A stretch of DNA of 55,749 nucleotides, from the NCBI GenBank assembly GCA_016872285.1, contig VGZZ01000012.1:1-55749 (forward strand), written 5' to 3'. The notes below the pieces were generated by a model. It saw nothing but the letters and a program-made list of their open reading frames with translations, made no database searches and was not told the DNA's origin. Shown here in pieces: positions 17,206 through 24,537 of the stretch (positions are counted from its first letter, which is position 1; each line of letters starts with the position of its first letter). This stretch comes from SAR202 cluster bacterium (GTDB taxonomy: Bacteria > Chloroflexota > Dehalococcoidia > Lucifugimonadales > GCA-2712585). The translations under genes and the position numbers were made by a program.

Positions 17206-18060
17206 TCAGGGAAGGGATGGCTGGCCGTTCCAGGCGCCGTCCTGGGCTTCGACGGCGGGCCTGAACTGGCGGGCGTGGGCGTCGTAGCGGGCCACGTAGA
17301 CGTCGGCGTCCGGGTTGTAGATGGCGTGCATGCCTTTGTTCCAGTGGAAAGCGACGGCGCGAAGGGCCTCGGTGTCGTCGAGGGCGTAGACCTTTTTGAA
17401 GAGTTGGAAGGCGGGAACAGCGAAGCCGGTGGAGAAGCGGTCCAGGTTCTGGGCGGGGCTTTGCCAGGAGTCCAGGCGCGAGACGCGGGTCATTTGAATC
17501 CAGTTCCCATGCTGCTGGAAGTTCATAGCCAGGGCGTAGGGCTGGTTAGAGTTATCAGGAGAGTTGAGCCACATGGGGTAAGGCTCGCCGCTGTACCAGG
17601 GGTCGCGCAGGCCGGCCAGCCCTTTAGCCCCGTCGTCGTTGGAGGGATTGCAGCCGGACTCTATGTCGATGATGGAGTAGTAGAACCATCGCGGCAGGTT
17701 GTATTTGGCGACGGCGCTCCTAACCGCGGCATCGACGGAGGCGGAACACTGGGCGGGCCGGAAGCTCCCGGTGGGCGTGGCGGTGGCAGCGGGAGGGCGG
17801 GTGGGAGTAGGAGTGGCGGTGGGCGTCAGGGTAGGGGTAGGCGTGGGTTTTGGGGTGGGGGTGGCAACGGCGACGTGGGCGGGTGTAGGAGTAGAGGGAG
17901 CGAAGATGGGAGACCGGGTGGGCGTCGGCGTGTCGGCGAAGGGGATGCGGGTGATGACGGGCCGGGGGGTGTTGGTGGGCGTGGATGTAGCCAGGGGCCA
18001 GTTGAGGTGAGTGGTTGACTGGCAGGCCAAGGCTAGGGTCGCGGCAAGGGCGGCCGCCAA
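17206..18060 (-). CDS. Secreted lysozyme/transglycosylase-like protein with TPT linker
   Basis: The N-terminus is a hydrophobic signal (LAAALAATLALACQS). The exact start is uncertain: only a TTG at 18060 is available, and the frame is open upstream to a TGA at about 18149, so a non-standard upstream start is possible. A Cys right after the signal hints at a lipoprotein, although the lipobox is poor. Residues 25-98 are a Thr/Pro repeat linker (TPTPTLTPTATPTPT). The C-terminal domain contains YYSIIDIESGCNPSNDDGAKGLAGL, resembling the SLT/goose-lysozyme active-site region with catalytic E134, and AFHWNKG further on. It probably acts on peptidoglycan in the envelope; the family assignment is moderate. 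Confidence 0.7.
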   Translation of the reverse strand: MAAALAATLALACQSTTHLNWPLATSTPTNTPRPVITRIPFADTPTPTRSPIFAPSTPTPAHVAVATPTPKPTPTPTLTPTATPTPTRPPAATATPTGSFRPAQCSASVDAAVRSAVAKYNLPRWFYYSIIDIESGCNPSNDDGAKGLAGLRDPWYSGEPYPMWLNSPDNSNQPYALAMNFQQHGNWIQMTRVSRLDSWQSPAQNLDRFSTGFAVPAFQLFKKVYALDDTEALRAVAFHWNKGMHAIYNPDADVYVARYDAHARQFRPAVEAQDGAWNGQPSLP

Positions 18061-18290
18061 GAGGACTGCCCTTTTCGAGAGCAGCGTTAAGCTCGTTAAG
18101 CTAAGGATGCGGCGGACTGGAGATATTAAGCTAAAAGCAGTTGTAGGTCATTACTTACCATTAGGTCGGTTTCTCGAGACCTTGGCAATGGACGAGCGGA
18201 CGAAATCGGCGGCGCGGGAGTTAGTACGAAGGGATGTGGCAGGAGTGGCATTCTCAACAGGGCGAACAGAAAGCCTCATCATTAGCAAAT

Positions 18291-18321
18291 AAGAAGGGCC
18301 GGCTTTTCGCCGGCCCTTCTT
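18291..18321. terminator. Rho-independent terminator of the HYR/PxKF gene
   Basis: AAGAAGGGCCGGC, loop TTTTC and GCCGGCCCTTCTT form a perfect 13-bp stem. It lies 20 bp beyond the stop codon of the minus-strand gene that ends at 18342. Confidence 0.85.
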
Positions 18322-18341
18322 GGTCTATGATACTGCGCGGG

Positions 18342-20072
18342 TTAGGGTTTGAGGGTGACAGTGACACTGCGGGTAGTGCCGTCGTCAAGGGTTATGGTGA
18401 TGGTAAGGGAGCCGGCGGCGATGCCCTTGGTGCTGAGGTTAAAGATGTACTGGCCAGCGGAGGCGTCGTAGCGGGCGGCGCCCAGGGACGGGCCGCCGTT
18501 AACGGAGACGGAGGCGACGGCGGTGCCGATGGAGATGCCGGCAGCGTTGGTGAGCTTGAACTTAACCGGAATGGTGGAACCAGCCTTGAAGGTCTGGACA
18601 GGGGCTGAAATGGGCTGGAGGAAACCGCTGAAGGCGTAGACCACTGAGTAGCTGACGGCCTTGCTGGCAGAGTTGCCGGCCTTGTCGCTGCAGCCGACGG
18701 AATAGGTGAAGGCGCCGACGCCATTGGCATTGCCGCCAGAGGTGGAGGCGGAGGAGGTTGCGACGCCGGAAGTAGCGTCAGTGCAGGTGTAGGAGGCGGT
18801 GGGCACGGCGCCGAGGGTATAAGTGGCGCCGTTGGAGACGCCGCTAATTGTGATGACAGGCGGCGTGACGTCGTAGAAGATGTGAAAGAAGGAGTTGGCC
18901 GTGTTGCCCGCTTTATCAGTGCAGGACCCCGGCACCGAGGCTGGGCTGCCATCGGGCCCGGAGTAGGTGGTGGAGGAGCAGGAATCGATGCCGGAGGTGG
19001 CGTCGGAGCCGGTAAAGGAGATGCCTACGGAGTGGTTGTACCAGCCATTATGGTTGGGAGCGCGGCTGGCGACGCCGGAGACGCCGGTGGGAGCGGTAGC
19101 GTCGTACATGAAGCCGTAGGAGACAGAACCAACGTTGCCGGAGGTATCAGTGCAGCTAGCGGAGACGGAGGCTGCGGAGCCGTCGGGGCCGGTGTAGTCG
19201 AAGTCGGGGTCGCAGGAGGCTACACCGACCAAGTCGACGCTGGAGACTGTGAAATGAACGCTGTGGTTATACCAACCGTTGTGGTCAGGGCCACGGTCGG
19301 GCGTTAGGGTAACAGTAGGTGGCGTGGTGTCCACGACATGGAGAGTGAAGGAACCGTTGGACGAGTTGCCCGAGGCGTCGGTGGCGGTGCAGTCAACGGT
19401 GGTGTCGCCTAGGGGGAAGACGGAACCGGAGGGCGGGTTACAGTCAACGACGGGTGACGGGTCGGCGTTGTCTGAGGCGGTGACGGAGTAGGAGACGGCA
19501 GCACCTGCGGGCCCTGTGGCCTCAACGACGACGTCGGCGGGCAGGTCCAACACGGGAGGGGTGATGTCCAGAACGGTGAGGTTGATCACCAGGGCAGGAG
19601 CGCCCGTGAGACAGTCACTGACAGGCCTACCCCTATTATCCGGCTGGCAGGAAGAGCTTGAGGCCCTCCACTTGACAGTGTACGAGTGCAAGCCCACAGT
19701 CATGGGAGCGGTAAAAGAGATATTGGAGACGCCGGAGAACTGATTGGAGCCGCTGCCCCAGTTAGCAGGCACGTTCAGGGCGACGTTGGAGACGCTATAA
19801 GGGGCGGGGATAGTGGTCTGGCCGCCATCGGCGTCAACAAAGGTTACCGAGCTTCCTGGAACAAGGTGTTTGCTGCCTTGCAAGTTGACGACAATGCGGC
19901 CACTTGTGTTGACCGCAGCGCCTTGAGGCGCGGAAACGTTAACGATGTTTTGGTTACCTGGACTAGCCAAGTCGTTGTCGACGAGCTGCTGGTCGGCGGC
20001 AACGAGGGCAGGAATGGCGGCGAGGAGGAGGATGAAGACGATGGAGGTGAGGAGCTTCAGCCTGCGGGACAT
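18342..20072 (-). CDS. Secreted HYR/Ig-like repeat protein with C-terminal PxKF domain
   Basis: The ATG at 20072 follows AAGGAGGG and starts a signal peptide (MSRRLKLLTSIVFILLLAAIPALVAA). The 576-residue product is all beta-type. It has an N-terminal unknown region, a HYR domain (ITPPVLDLPADVVVEATGP ... NPPSGSVFPLGDTTVDCTATDASGN), two or three related modules starting HNGWYNHSV and ending in paired-Cys GxSCTDxxGN motifs, and a C-terminal domain with the IPVKFKL (PxKF) signature. Such proteins are surface-exposed adhesion or structural modules. Paired cysteines imply disulphides outside the cell. It has its own promoter and terminator and is monocistronic. Confidence 0.85.
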   Translation of the reverse strand: MSRRLKLLTSIVFILLLAAIPALVAADQQLVDNDLASPGNQNIVNVSAPQGAAVNTSGRIVVNLQGSKHLVPGSSVTFVDADGGQTTIPAPYSVSNVALNVPANWGSGSNQFSGVSNISFTAPMTVGLHSYTVKWRASSSSCQPDNRGRPVSDCLTGAPALVINLTVLDITPPVLDLPADVVVEATGPAGAAVSYSVTASDNADPSPVVDCNPPSGSVFPLGDTTVDCTATDASGNSSNGSFTLHVVDTTPPTVTLTPDRGPDHNGWYNHSVHFTVSSVDLVGVASCDPDFDYTGPDGSAASVSASCTDTSGNVGSVSYGFMYDATAPTGVSGVASRAPNHNGWYNHSVGISFTGSDATSGIDSCSSTTYSGPDGSPASVPGSCTDKAGNTANSFFHIFYDVTPPVITISGVSNGATYTLGAVPTASYTCTDATSGVATSSASTSGGNANGVGAFTYSVGCSDKAGNSASKAVSYSVVYAFSGFLQPISAPVQTFKAGSTIPVKFKLTNAAGISIGTAVASVSVNGGPSLGAARYDASAGQYIFNLSTKGIAAGSLTITITLDDGTTRSVTVTLKP

Positions 20073-20107
20073 GTTTCCCTCCTTATTTATTAGGTACGCA
20101 AAGTGAG

Positions 20108-20136
20108 AATATAAAATTTGCACACCGAATACACAA
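20108..20136 (-). promoter_or_regulatory. Promoter of the HYR/PxKF gene
   Basis: On the minus strand TTGTGT (20136-20131) and TATATT (20113-20108) are 17 bp apart, about 36-41 bp upstream of the ATG at 20072. The surrounding AT-rich block stands out in this GC-rich sequence. Confidence 0.55.
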
Positions 20137-20241
20137 AATTATCTAATGAGGTGGGGGACGCCACTATGGGAAGAACACGTGAATCTTCTGGGTGCCACCA
20201 CCCATTACAAGGCCTAAAAAGATAAAGGGGTAGAACCGAGG

Positions 20242-20943
20242 CTACAGGTGGAAAAGGATGGGCTGAACCTGGACACCGTGCTCGTGGTCAAGAGTGATAT
20301 GGGCAACCGACGGCGCGGTAGATTCGGAGGGGGAGCCGGGGTAGAAGGCGGGGGCGCGGCCCCGGGTGAGGTCCCGGAAGATGTGGACGTGGCCGAGGGC
20401 GATGTAGTCGCAGTCCGCATCGGCGAGCTCGCGATAGGTGATGGGGGAGGAGCGGCCTTCCAGGTACTTATCATCGGCGGCGAGGCCGTGGGCCATGGCG
20501 ACGAACCAGCCGTGGCCGTTTCGGGGCGGGAGGCCGCCGAGGGGTCGGAAGTCGGGGGTATGGTCGGCGACGGGCTTGCCCCATATGTGGAGGCCGAGGT
20601 CAGGGAAATGGACGGTCTGGCCCTGGGGGTGGCGGAGGATGGTGGTGTTGGGCGGAAGGGGGACAGGGGCGGCCCCGGGAGCGGTGAGGAGGGTGTCATG
20701 ATTGCCGGGGAGGAGGATGACGGGCCGGTGGAGGGCGCGAAGGGCCTCGAGGGCGTAGGCGACTTCGTCGGCGGGGGCGCGGGAGGAGTCGAAGAGGTCG
20801 CCGGCGATGAGGAGGGCGTGGGCGCTGGTGTCGCGGACGGCCTGGAGGACGGCGTCGAAGCCGCGGCGGGACTCCTCGGGGCGTTCGCTGCCGATGTGAA
20901 TGTCGGACGTGTGGATTAGGGTGAGTTTAGGGCGTGGCTGCAT
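20242..20943 (-). CDS. SbcD/Mre11-type metallophosphoesterase
   Basis: This 233-residue calcineurin-like phosphoesterase has the dimetal motifs in order: HTSDIHIGS (D-x-H), LLIAGDLFDSS (GD), LLPGNHDTL (GNHD), MAHG and ALGHVHIF (GHxH). The pattern and the opening TLIHTSDIHIG resemble the DNA repair exonuclease SbcD/Mre11 group. It is much shorter than full SbcD (about 400 residues) and lacks its C-terminal capping domain, and no SbcC-like ATPase is next to it. It may be a stand-alone nuclease or a phosphodiesterase with another substrate. Confidence 0.82.
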   Translation of the reverse strand: MQPRPKLTLIHTSDIHIGSERPEESRRGFDAVLQAVRDTSAHALLIAGDLFDSSRAPADEVAYALEALRALHRPVILLPGNHDTLLTAPGAAPVPLPPNTTILRHPQGQTVHFPDLGLHIWGKPVADHTPDFRPLGGLPPRNGHGWFVAMAHGLAADDKYLEGRSSPITYRELADADCDYIALGHVHIFRDLTRGRAPAFYPGSPSESTAPSVAHITLDHEHGVQVQPILFHL

Positions 20944-21003
20944 GAACGCTGGCGTTATTATATCAGCCGCGACGCGGAGGAAAAGTTGAATAGGCCAGGG
21001 GGC

Positions 21004-21213
21004 CTAGGAAAGCTCTAAATGAATCACCATGTCGCCGGTGAGCCGGACGCTCACGCGCTTGCCCAGGAGGTTCCGGAGCTTGGCAATGGTGGCGACGCCG
21101 GCCGTTACGAGGAACCACCGACTGCTTAGTTCTCCCTCAAGATCCAGCAGGACTTCGTGCTCGCCTTGCATGAACATTCTCTTGTACTGGAGGAGTGTGC
21201 CCGTCACAACCAT
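21004..21213 (-). CDS. Small protein of unknown function
   Basis: This 69-residue frame begins at an ATG preceded by AGGTGAGGT and is not overlapped by another gene. The sequence (LLQYKRMFMQGEHEVLLDLEGELSSRWFLV, ending RVSVRLTGDMVIHLEL) alternates hydrophobic and charged residues like a small beta-rich domain. I recognise no family. It lies 60 bp upstream of the phosphoesterase gene on the same strand and could be co-transcribed with it. Confidence 0.5.
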   Translation of the reverse strand: MVVTGTLLQYKRMFMQGEHEVLLDLEGELSSRWFLVTAGVATIAKLRNLLGKRVSVRLTGDMVIHLELS

Positions 21214-21696
21214 GTCACCTCACCTAATCCCAAGAGTGAAAGACCGCTGGTATTGTGTCCACCTCCTGAAATGGTTATCAATAAATTTCTTTACGAATTA
21301 TGTAAATTTTTTGAGCGATTGTCGAGGGGGGATGATAATTTCGTGTCGGCGCCTTGGGCAGCGGGCCTTGTTTTAATCGAGACGCCCTCATCACCCTTAG
21401 TCCCTCTTCTCCCGACTACGGGAGAAGAGGGAAAGAAAATAAACCACCACAACCCCCTCCTTCGACATACTCAGGACAGCGTCTAACTCCCCATTCGGCC
21501 TGGAAGGCGAAGGGGGAGAACCAGGCGGGACACCCCAGGACACCAACAAAAAAGAGTGGGATCGGTTAGTCTAACGAAGTGCGGTCACACGTGGCGCGTC
21601 GGGGTCTTCAGATGGCTAGAGAGAGGACTTTTGGGTGCGGGTTGAAGGGGGAGAGGGGGTGTGCTATGTTGTCGCAAATTGAGGCGGGGGGAGCGT
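21214..21696. other. Non-coding spacer with hairpin
   Basis: I see no convincing gene. Positions 21268-21320 are unusually AT-rich. A perfect 14-bp inverted repeat, TCCCTCTTCTCCCG (21401-21414), loop ACTA, CGGGAGAAGAGGGA (21419-21432), is a diverged relative of the interspersed repeat. A CCTTCGACATACTCAGGACAG module follows at about 21459. Confidence 0.6.
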
Positions 21697-22749
21697 ATGG
21701 CAACGGCGAAGGAGCTGGCGTCGAAGAGAGTGGAGGTGGGCGGGCTGGATGAGGCTATGGAGCTGTATTACCAGCGAGGGTGGACCGACGGGCTGCCCGT
21801 GGTGCCGCCGACGGAAGAGAAGGTGCTGGCGTTCCTGGCGACGGTGGGGAAAGAGCCTTCGCATATTATCGCGGTGGAGCCGGTGAGGGGGCGGGTGGTG
21901 ACGGCGGAGAAGGTGGCGATTAACGCTGTGATGGCCGGATGCAAGGCCGAGTATTTTCCGGTGGTGTACGCGGCGGTGGAGGGGATGACGTCGGCAGAGT
22001 ACAGCCTACACGGGTCGTCGGCGAGCACGGGAGGGTCGGCGGTGCTATGCATCGTGAATGGGCCGATTAGAAAAAAGCTGGGGTTCCAGAGCGGGCACAA
22101 TTTGTTCGCCGGCGGACCGCAGCATCGCGCCAACGCGACGGTGGGCCGGGCGCTTCGACTATTTCTCGTCAACGTTTTGGAGAACCACCCTGGCGTGCTG
22201 GACCGATCGACGCTGGGACACGGCGGGAAGTACAGCTATTGCTTCGCCGAGGACGAGGAAGGGAGCGTGTGGGAGCCGCTGCACGTCGAGAAGGGGTTTT
22301 CGGCGTCGGACAGCACGGTGACGGTGGGCGCCAGCCAGTCGCCGATACAGGTGCAGCACCGAAGGCTAGGGAACATCGAGGGGCTGCTGGACGCCATGGC
22401 GCACTCGATGCTGGCGATTGGCCCGGGGCACAGCGAGATTTACGGTATCTTTCCGCCGGAGCACATGAAGGCGGTGAAGGAGGCGAAGTGGAGCAAGGCG
22501 CAGGTGCGGGAGTATTTGCACAGGAAGGCGCGGCTGACGGCGCAGCAGTGGGCGGACGCGAACCTGGACGAGGTGCCGCCGAAGGGGAAGGAGAGGGAGA
22601 TGGTGGGGGTGATGCGGTCGGTGGAGGGGATCCGGCTGGTGTCGGGCGGGGGCACGGGAGGCTCGTCGGCGGCGGTGATATCGAGGTGGAGCAAGGGTGC
22701 GACGGCGGCGTCGGTGACGAAGAAGATTGATGTCGGGCGTATAATGTGA
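21697..22749 (+). CDS. Conserved protein of unknown function, UGSC-gene neighbour
   Basis: The ATG at 21697 (MATAKELASKRVEVG) follows GGGGGGAG; the longer reading from 21661 is less likely. The 350-residue protein carries YYQRGWTDGLPVVPPTEEKV near the N-terminus, then HIIAVEPVRGRVVTAEKVAINAVMAGC and a Gly/Ser-rich LHGSSASTGGSAVLCIVNGP. I know no assigned function. It resembles conserved proteins that I recall being encoded beside UGSC-motif (seleno)proteins, and here the UGSC gene starts 263 bp downstream on the same strand. A joint role in a thiol or selenol reaction is inference. Cysteines are few and show no CxxC pair. Confidence 0.7.
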   Translation: MATAKELASKRVEVGGLDEAMELYYQRGWTDGLPVVPPTEEKVLAFLATVGKEPSHIIAVEPVRGRVVTAEKVAINAVMAGCKAEYFPVVYAAVEGMTSAEYSLHGSSASTGGSAVLCIVNGPIRKKLGFQSGHNLFAGGPQHRANATVGRALRLFLVNVLENHPGVLDRSTLGHGGKYSYCFAEDEEGSVWEPLHVEKGFSASDSTVTVGASQSPIQVQHRRLGNIEGLLDAMAHSMLAIGPGHSEIYGIFPPEHMKAVKEAKWSKAQVREYLHRKARLTAQQWADANLDEVPPKGKEREMVGVMRSVEGIRLVSGGGTGGSSAAVISRWSKGATAASVTKKIDVGRIM

Positions 22750-22770
22750 GGGATGGGCACGAGGGGAAAG

Positions 22771-22795
22771 GGCGGGTCTGAGACCCGCCTCTACA
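22771..22795 (+). repeat. GGCGGGTCT/AGACCCGCC hairpin module
   Basis: The perfect inverted repeat GGCGGGTCT-G-AGACCCGCC is followed by CTACA, a sequence variant of the GGGCGAGG/CCTCGCCCCTAC module. It sits in the spacer between the conserved neighbour and the UGSC gene and could also act as a terminator stem. Confidence 0.65.
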
Positions 22796-22819
22796 AGAGT
22801 GAACGTGCCGCAGGGTTAG

Positions 22820-22897
22820 GAGGCATTGATAAAGGGACGAGTCAGCAGGGTTTCACCCTCACCTTATATCCTCTCCCATCAAGGGAGAGGAAAGTTG
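22820..22897 (+). repeat. Interspersed hairpin repeat, copy E
   Basis: GGAGGCATTGATAAAG is followed by CAGGGTTTCACCCTCACC and CTCTCCCATCAAGGGAGAGG. It has the same orientation as the other copies. It separates the two genes of the UGSC locus, so an internal promoter may drive the second gene. Confidence 0.85.
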
Positions 22898-23012
22898 GAG
22901 TGAAGGCCGATTTTGGGGATACTCTACCGCACACTGAAGTACGCGGCATGGGTCCGAAAAGACGCGGCGATGGTTTCAATACGAGGTTGAGAATGAATGA
23001 AAGGGGGTTGAT

Positions 23013-23555
23013 ATGGTGGTAACGGCGAGTCGGTTGATGGTGTTGGACCCGACGGTGCAGGCGATGCCGGAGAGCACGGTGATGGCGCCTCGACCCAAGA
23101 GCCTGGACGGGATGACGGTGGGGCTTTTGGCGAACGGCAAGCGCAACTCGGACGAGATCCTGCGGAACGTGTATTCGTTGCTGCAGGACATGTATAACTT
23201 CAAGGGCACGGTAGAGCTGAACAAGCGGGACGTGTCGAGGCCGGCGCCCAAGCATATCATGGACGAGCTTTTGCAGAAGTGCGACATCGTCATAACGGCG
23301 ATAGGTGATTGAGGGTCTTGCTCGTCGTGCAGTGTGCACGACGCCATGACGGTGGAGAAGGCTGGGAAGCCGGCGGCGGCGATATGCACCGAGCCCTTTG
23401 TGCCCACGGGACGGGCCATGGCTAAGGTGCGAGGGCTGTCGGAGTACCCCTTCGCGGTGATACCCCACCCGGTGGGGACGCTGGAGGGGGAGGCGCTGAT
23501 GGCGCGGGCGAGGCAGGCGCTGCCGCAGGTATTGCAGATACTATTAGGAAAATAA
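23013..23555 (+). CDS. UGSC-motif selenoprotein
   Basis: The TGA at 23310-23312 is followed in the same frame by GGG TCT TGC, giving the diagnostic U-G-S-C motif (Sec100, Cys103) in the context VITAIGD-UGSCSSCSVHDA. Read through, the protein is 180 residues and ends at 23555. The UGSC family consists of small (seleno)proteins with a thioredoxin-independent U-x-x-C site, distantly related to glycine-reductase-type proteins; the precise reaction is not established. Residues before the motif (MTVGLLANGKRNSDEIL) and after it (EPFVPTGRAMAKVRGLSEYPFAVIPHPVG) are typical. A perfect hairpin follows the TGA. GAAAGGGGG precedes the ATG. Confidence 0.92.
23323..23343 (+). promoter_or_regulatory. SECIS hairpin of the UGSC gene
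   Basis: CGTCGTGC (23323-23330), loop AGTGT (23331-23335) and GCACGACG (23336-23343) form a perfect 8-bp stem starting 11 nt after the TGA. The loop lies 19-23 nt downstream and has G in its second position, as expected for a bacterial selenocysteine insertion element. Confidence 0.82.
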
Positions 23556-23633
23556 AATAGAGGTTTCGAGAGGCACTGAGGCGCGGGCAAGACAGAGCCG
23601 ATAGATCAGCTTCCACATTGTATAAATAGTTTG

Positions 23634-23680
23634 TGGTGGAGCGCTTGCCGCAGGTGTTACTGATTTTGTTGGGGAAGTAG
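23634..23680 (+). pseudogene. Remnant of a second UGSC gene 3' end
   Basis: The short stretch encodes ERLPQVLLILLGK then TAG, nearly repeating the intact gene's last residues ALPQVLQILLGK. No other part of a second copy is recognisable, so this is a decayed tandem duplication or the target-site scar of a rearrangement. Confidence 0.6.
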
Positions 23681-23700
23681 GAATTTTGAAGTAAGGATTT

Positions 23701-23731
23701 GAGGCGGCCCCGACTTTATCGGGGCCGCCTC
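23701..23731. promoter_or_regulatory. Strong 13-bp hairpin just upstream of the DUF433 gene
   Basis: GAGGCGGCCCCGA, loop CTTTA and TCGGGGCCGCCTC form a perfect stem 13 bp before the ATG at 23745. There is no T tract. It could terminate upstream transcription without U-run, protect the mRNA 5' end or regulate the gene. Confidence 0.6.
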
Positions 23732-23744
23732 ACCAGGAAACGTT

Positions 23745-23966
23745 ATGAAGGACGACATCAGGATAGAAGTCAACCCTAAGATTATGCTGGGGAAGCCGGT
23801 GGTGCGCGGGACTCGGATACCGGTAGAGCTTATCCTGCGCAAACTGAGCGAAGGGGCTACGGAGGCTGACCTGCTAAATGCTTACCCTCGGCTAAAACCA
23901 GAGGATATAAAGGCGGTGTGCTCCTTTGGAAGAATCGTATGGAATTTTGCCGTAGACGAAAACTAG
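23745..23966 (+). CDS. DUF433 family protein (VapB-like antitoxin type)
   Basis: This 73-residue protein matches DUF433: IEVNPKIMLGKPVVRGTRIPVELILRKLSEGATEADLLNAYPRLKPEDIKAV. Members contain a winged-helix-like DNA-binding domain and often accompany PIN-type (DUF5615) toxins. No toxin gene follows here, so it may be an orphan antitoxin or the survivor of a broken module. The last 15 residues (CSFGRIVWNFAVDEN) differ from the usual AALDYA-type helix. The start has an AGGA site. A terminator hairpin follows directly. Confidence 0.82.
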   Translation: MKDDIRIEVNPKIMLGKPVVRGTRIPVELILRKLSEGATEADLLNAYPRLKPEDIKAVCSFGRIVWNFAVDEN

Positions 23967-23993
23967 AGTGCCCTGAAACTTCGGGGCACTTTT
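23967..23993 (+). terminator. Rho-independent terminator after the DUF433 gene
   Basis: AGTGCCCTGA, loop AACT and TCGGGGCACT, followed by TTTT, begin directly after the TAG stop (23964-23966). The stem includes one G-T pair. Confidence 0.75.
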
Positions 23994-24189
23994 GGTTTAT
24001 GGTGGAGAACTAGTTCGGCTCTAGTTCAATTAAGTCCTTCAAAAAACGCCTTGCCGAAGGAACGTCAATGTTTTCTTCATAACCGGGATCAAATACCTTA
24101 CTTAAGTTACCCGTTAGTTGAGTTACACCTCTAGACCCGCGTCCAGCCCAGTGAAACTGGCGTCGGGTTGCACTCAATATAGTAGAATC

Positions 24190-24342
24190 AAAAATGGATA
24201 TGAGGCGGCGGGGGTGGACCTGCTGATTATGATGATGCAGACGGAGAGCGTGCCCCACGAGAAGGTCATGAAGTCGATTGAGCTGGTGGGGCGGGAGGTG
24301 ATGCCGAGGTTTGGGAAGAGGGCGAAGGCCGAGAAGGTATGA
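24190..24342 (+). pseudogene. 3' fragment of a luciferase-like monooxygenase gene
   Basis: The frame encodes GYEAAGVDLLIMMMQTESVPHEKVMKSIELVGREVMPRF, matching the C-terminal helix region of F420/FMN-dependent luciferase-like monooxygenases (LLM class). Nothing upstream (23967-24190) continues the TIM-barrel protein; that stretch is AT-richer and of different origin. The fragment probably marks a deletion or insertion junction. A complete LLM protein would need roughly 280 more residues. Confidence 0.65.
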
Positions 24343-24395
24343 CCTCTCATCCTTTGTCCTTTCTCAACAAGGGGGAAGGTAAAAGACCCTAGCGA

Positions 24396-24476
24396 CAGGC
24401 GGCATTGATAAAGTATCGTGCCTCTAGGGTTTCACCCTCACCTATATCCTCTCCCATCAAGGGAGAGGAAAGAAGA
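24396..24476 (+). repeat. Interspersed hairpin repeat, copy F
   Basis: GGCGGCATTGATAAAGTATC precedes CTAGGGTTTCACCCTCACC and the hairpin CTCTCCCATCAAGGGAGAG. Just upstream (24343-24380) lies a second, degraded CTTTCTCAACAAGGGGGAAGG unit, so two copies may be in tandem. Confidence 0.85.
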
Positions 24477-24537
24477 AAAATGACTCTGCACAGAACGTAA
24501 ACCTCAAGCCTTTCACCTCTGGGCCTAGGAGAGCACT

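Noticed and set aside
18011-18292. Plus-strand 93-residue frame opposite the lysozyme-like gene start
   Set aside because: It overlaps the signal and promoter region of the minus-strand gene, has no ribosome site and no recognisable composition or family.
24010-24258. Minus-strand frame ending LSKVFDPGYEENIDVPSARRFLKDLIELEPN
   Set aside because: The C-terminal part looks protein-like but the N-terminal half is the reverse of the monooxygenase fragment; at best a gene remnant, so not listed as a gene.
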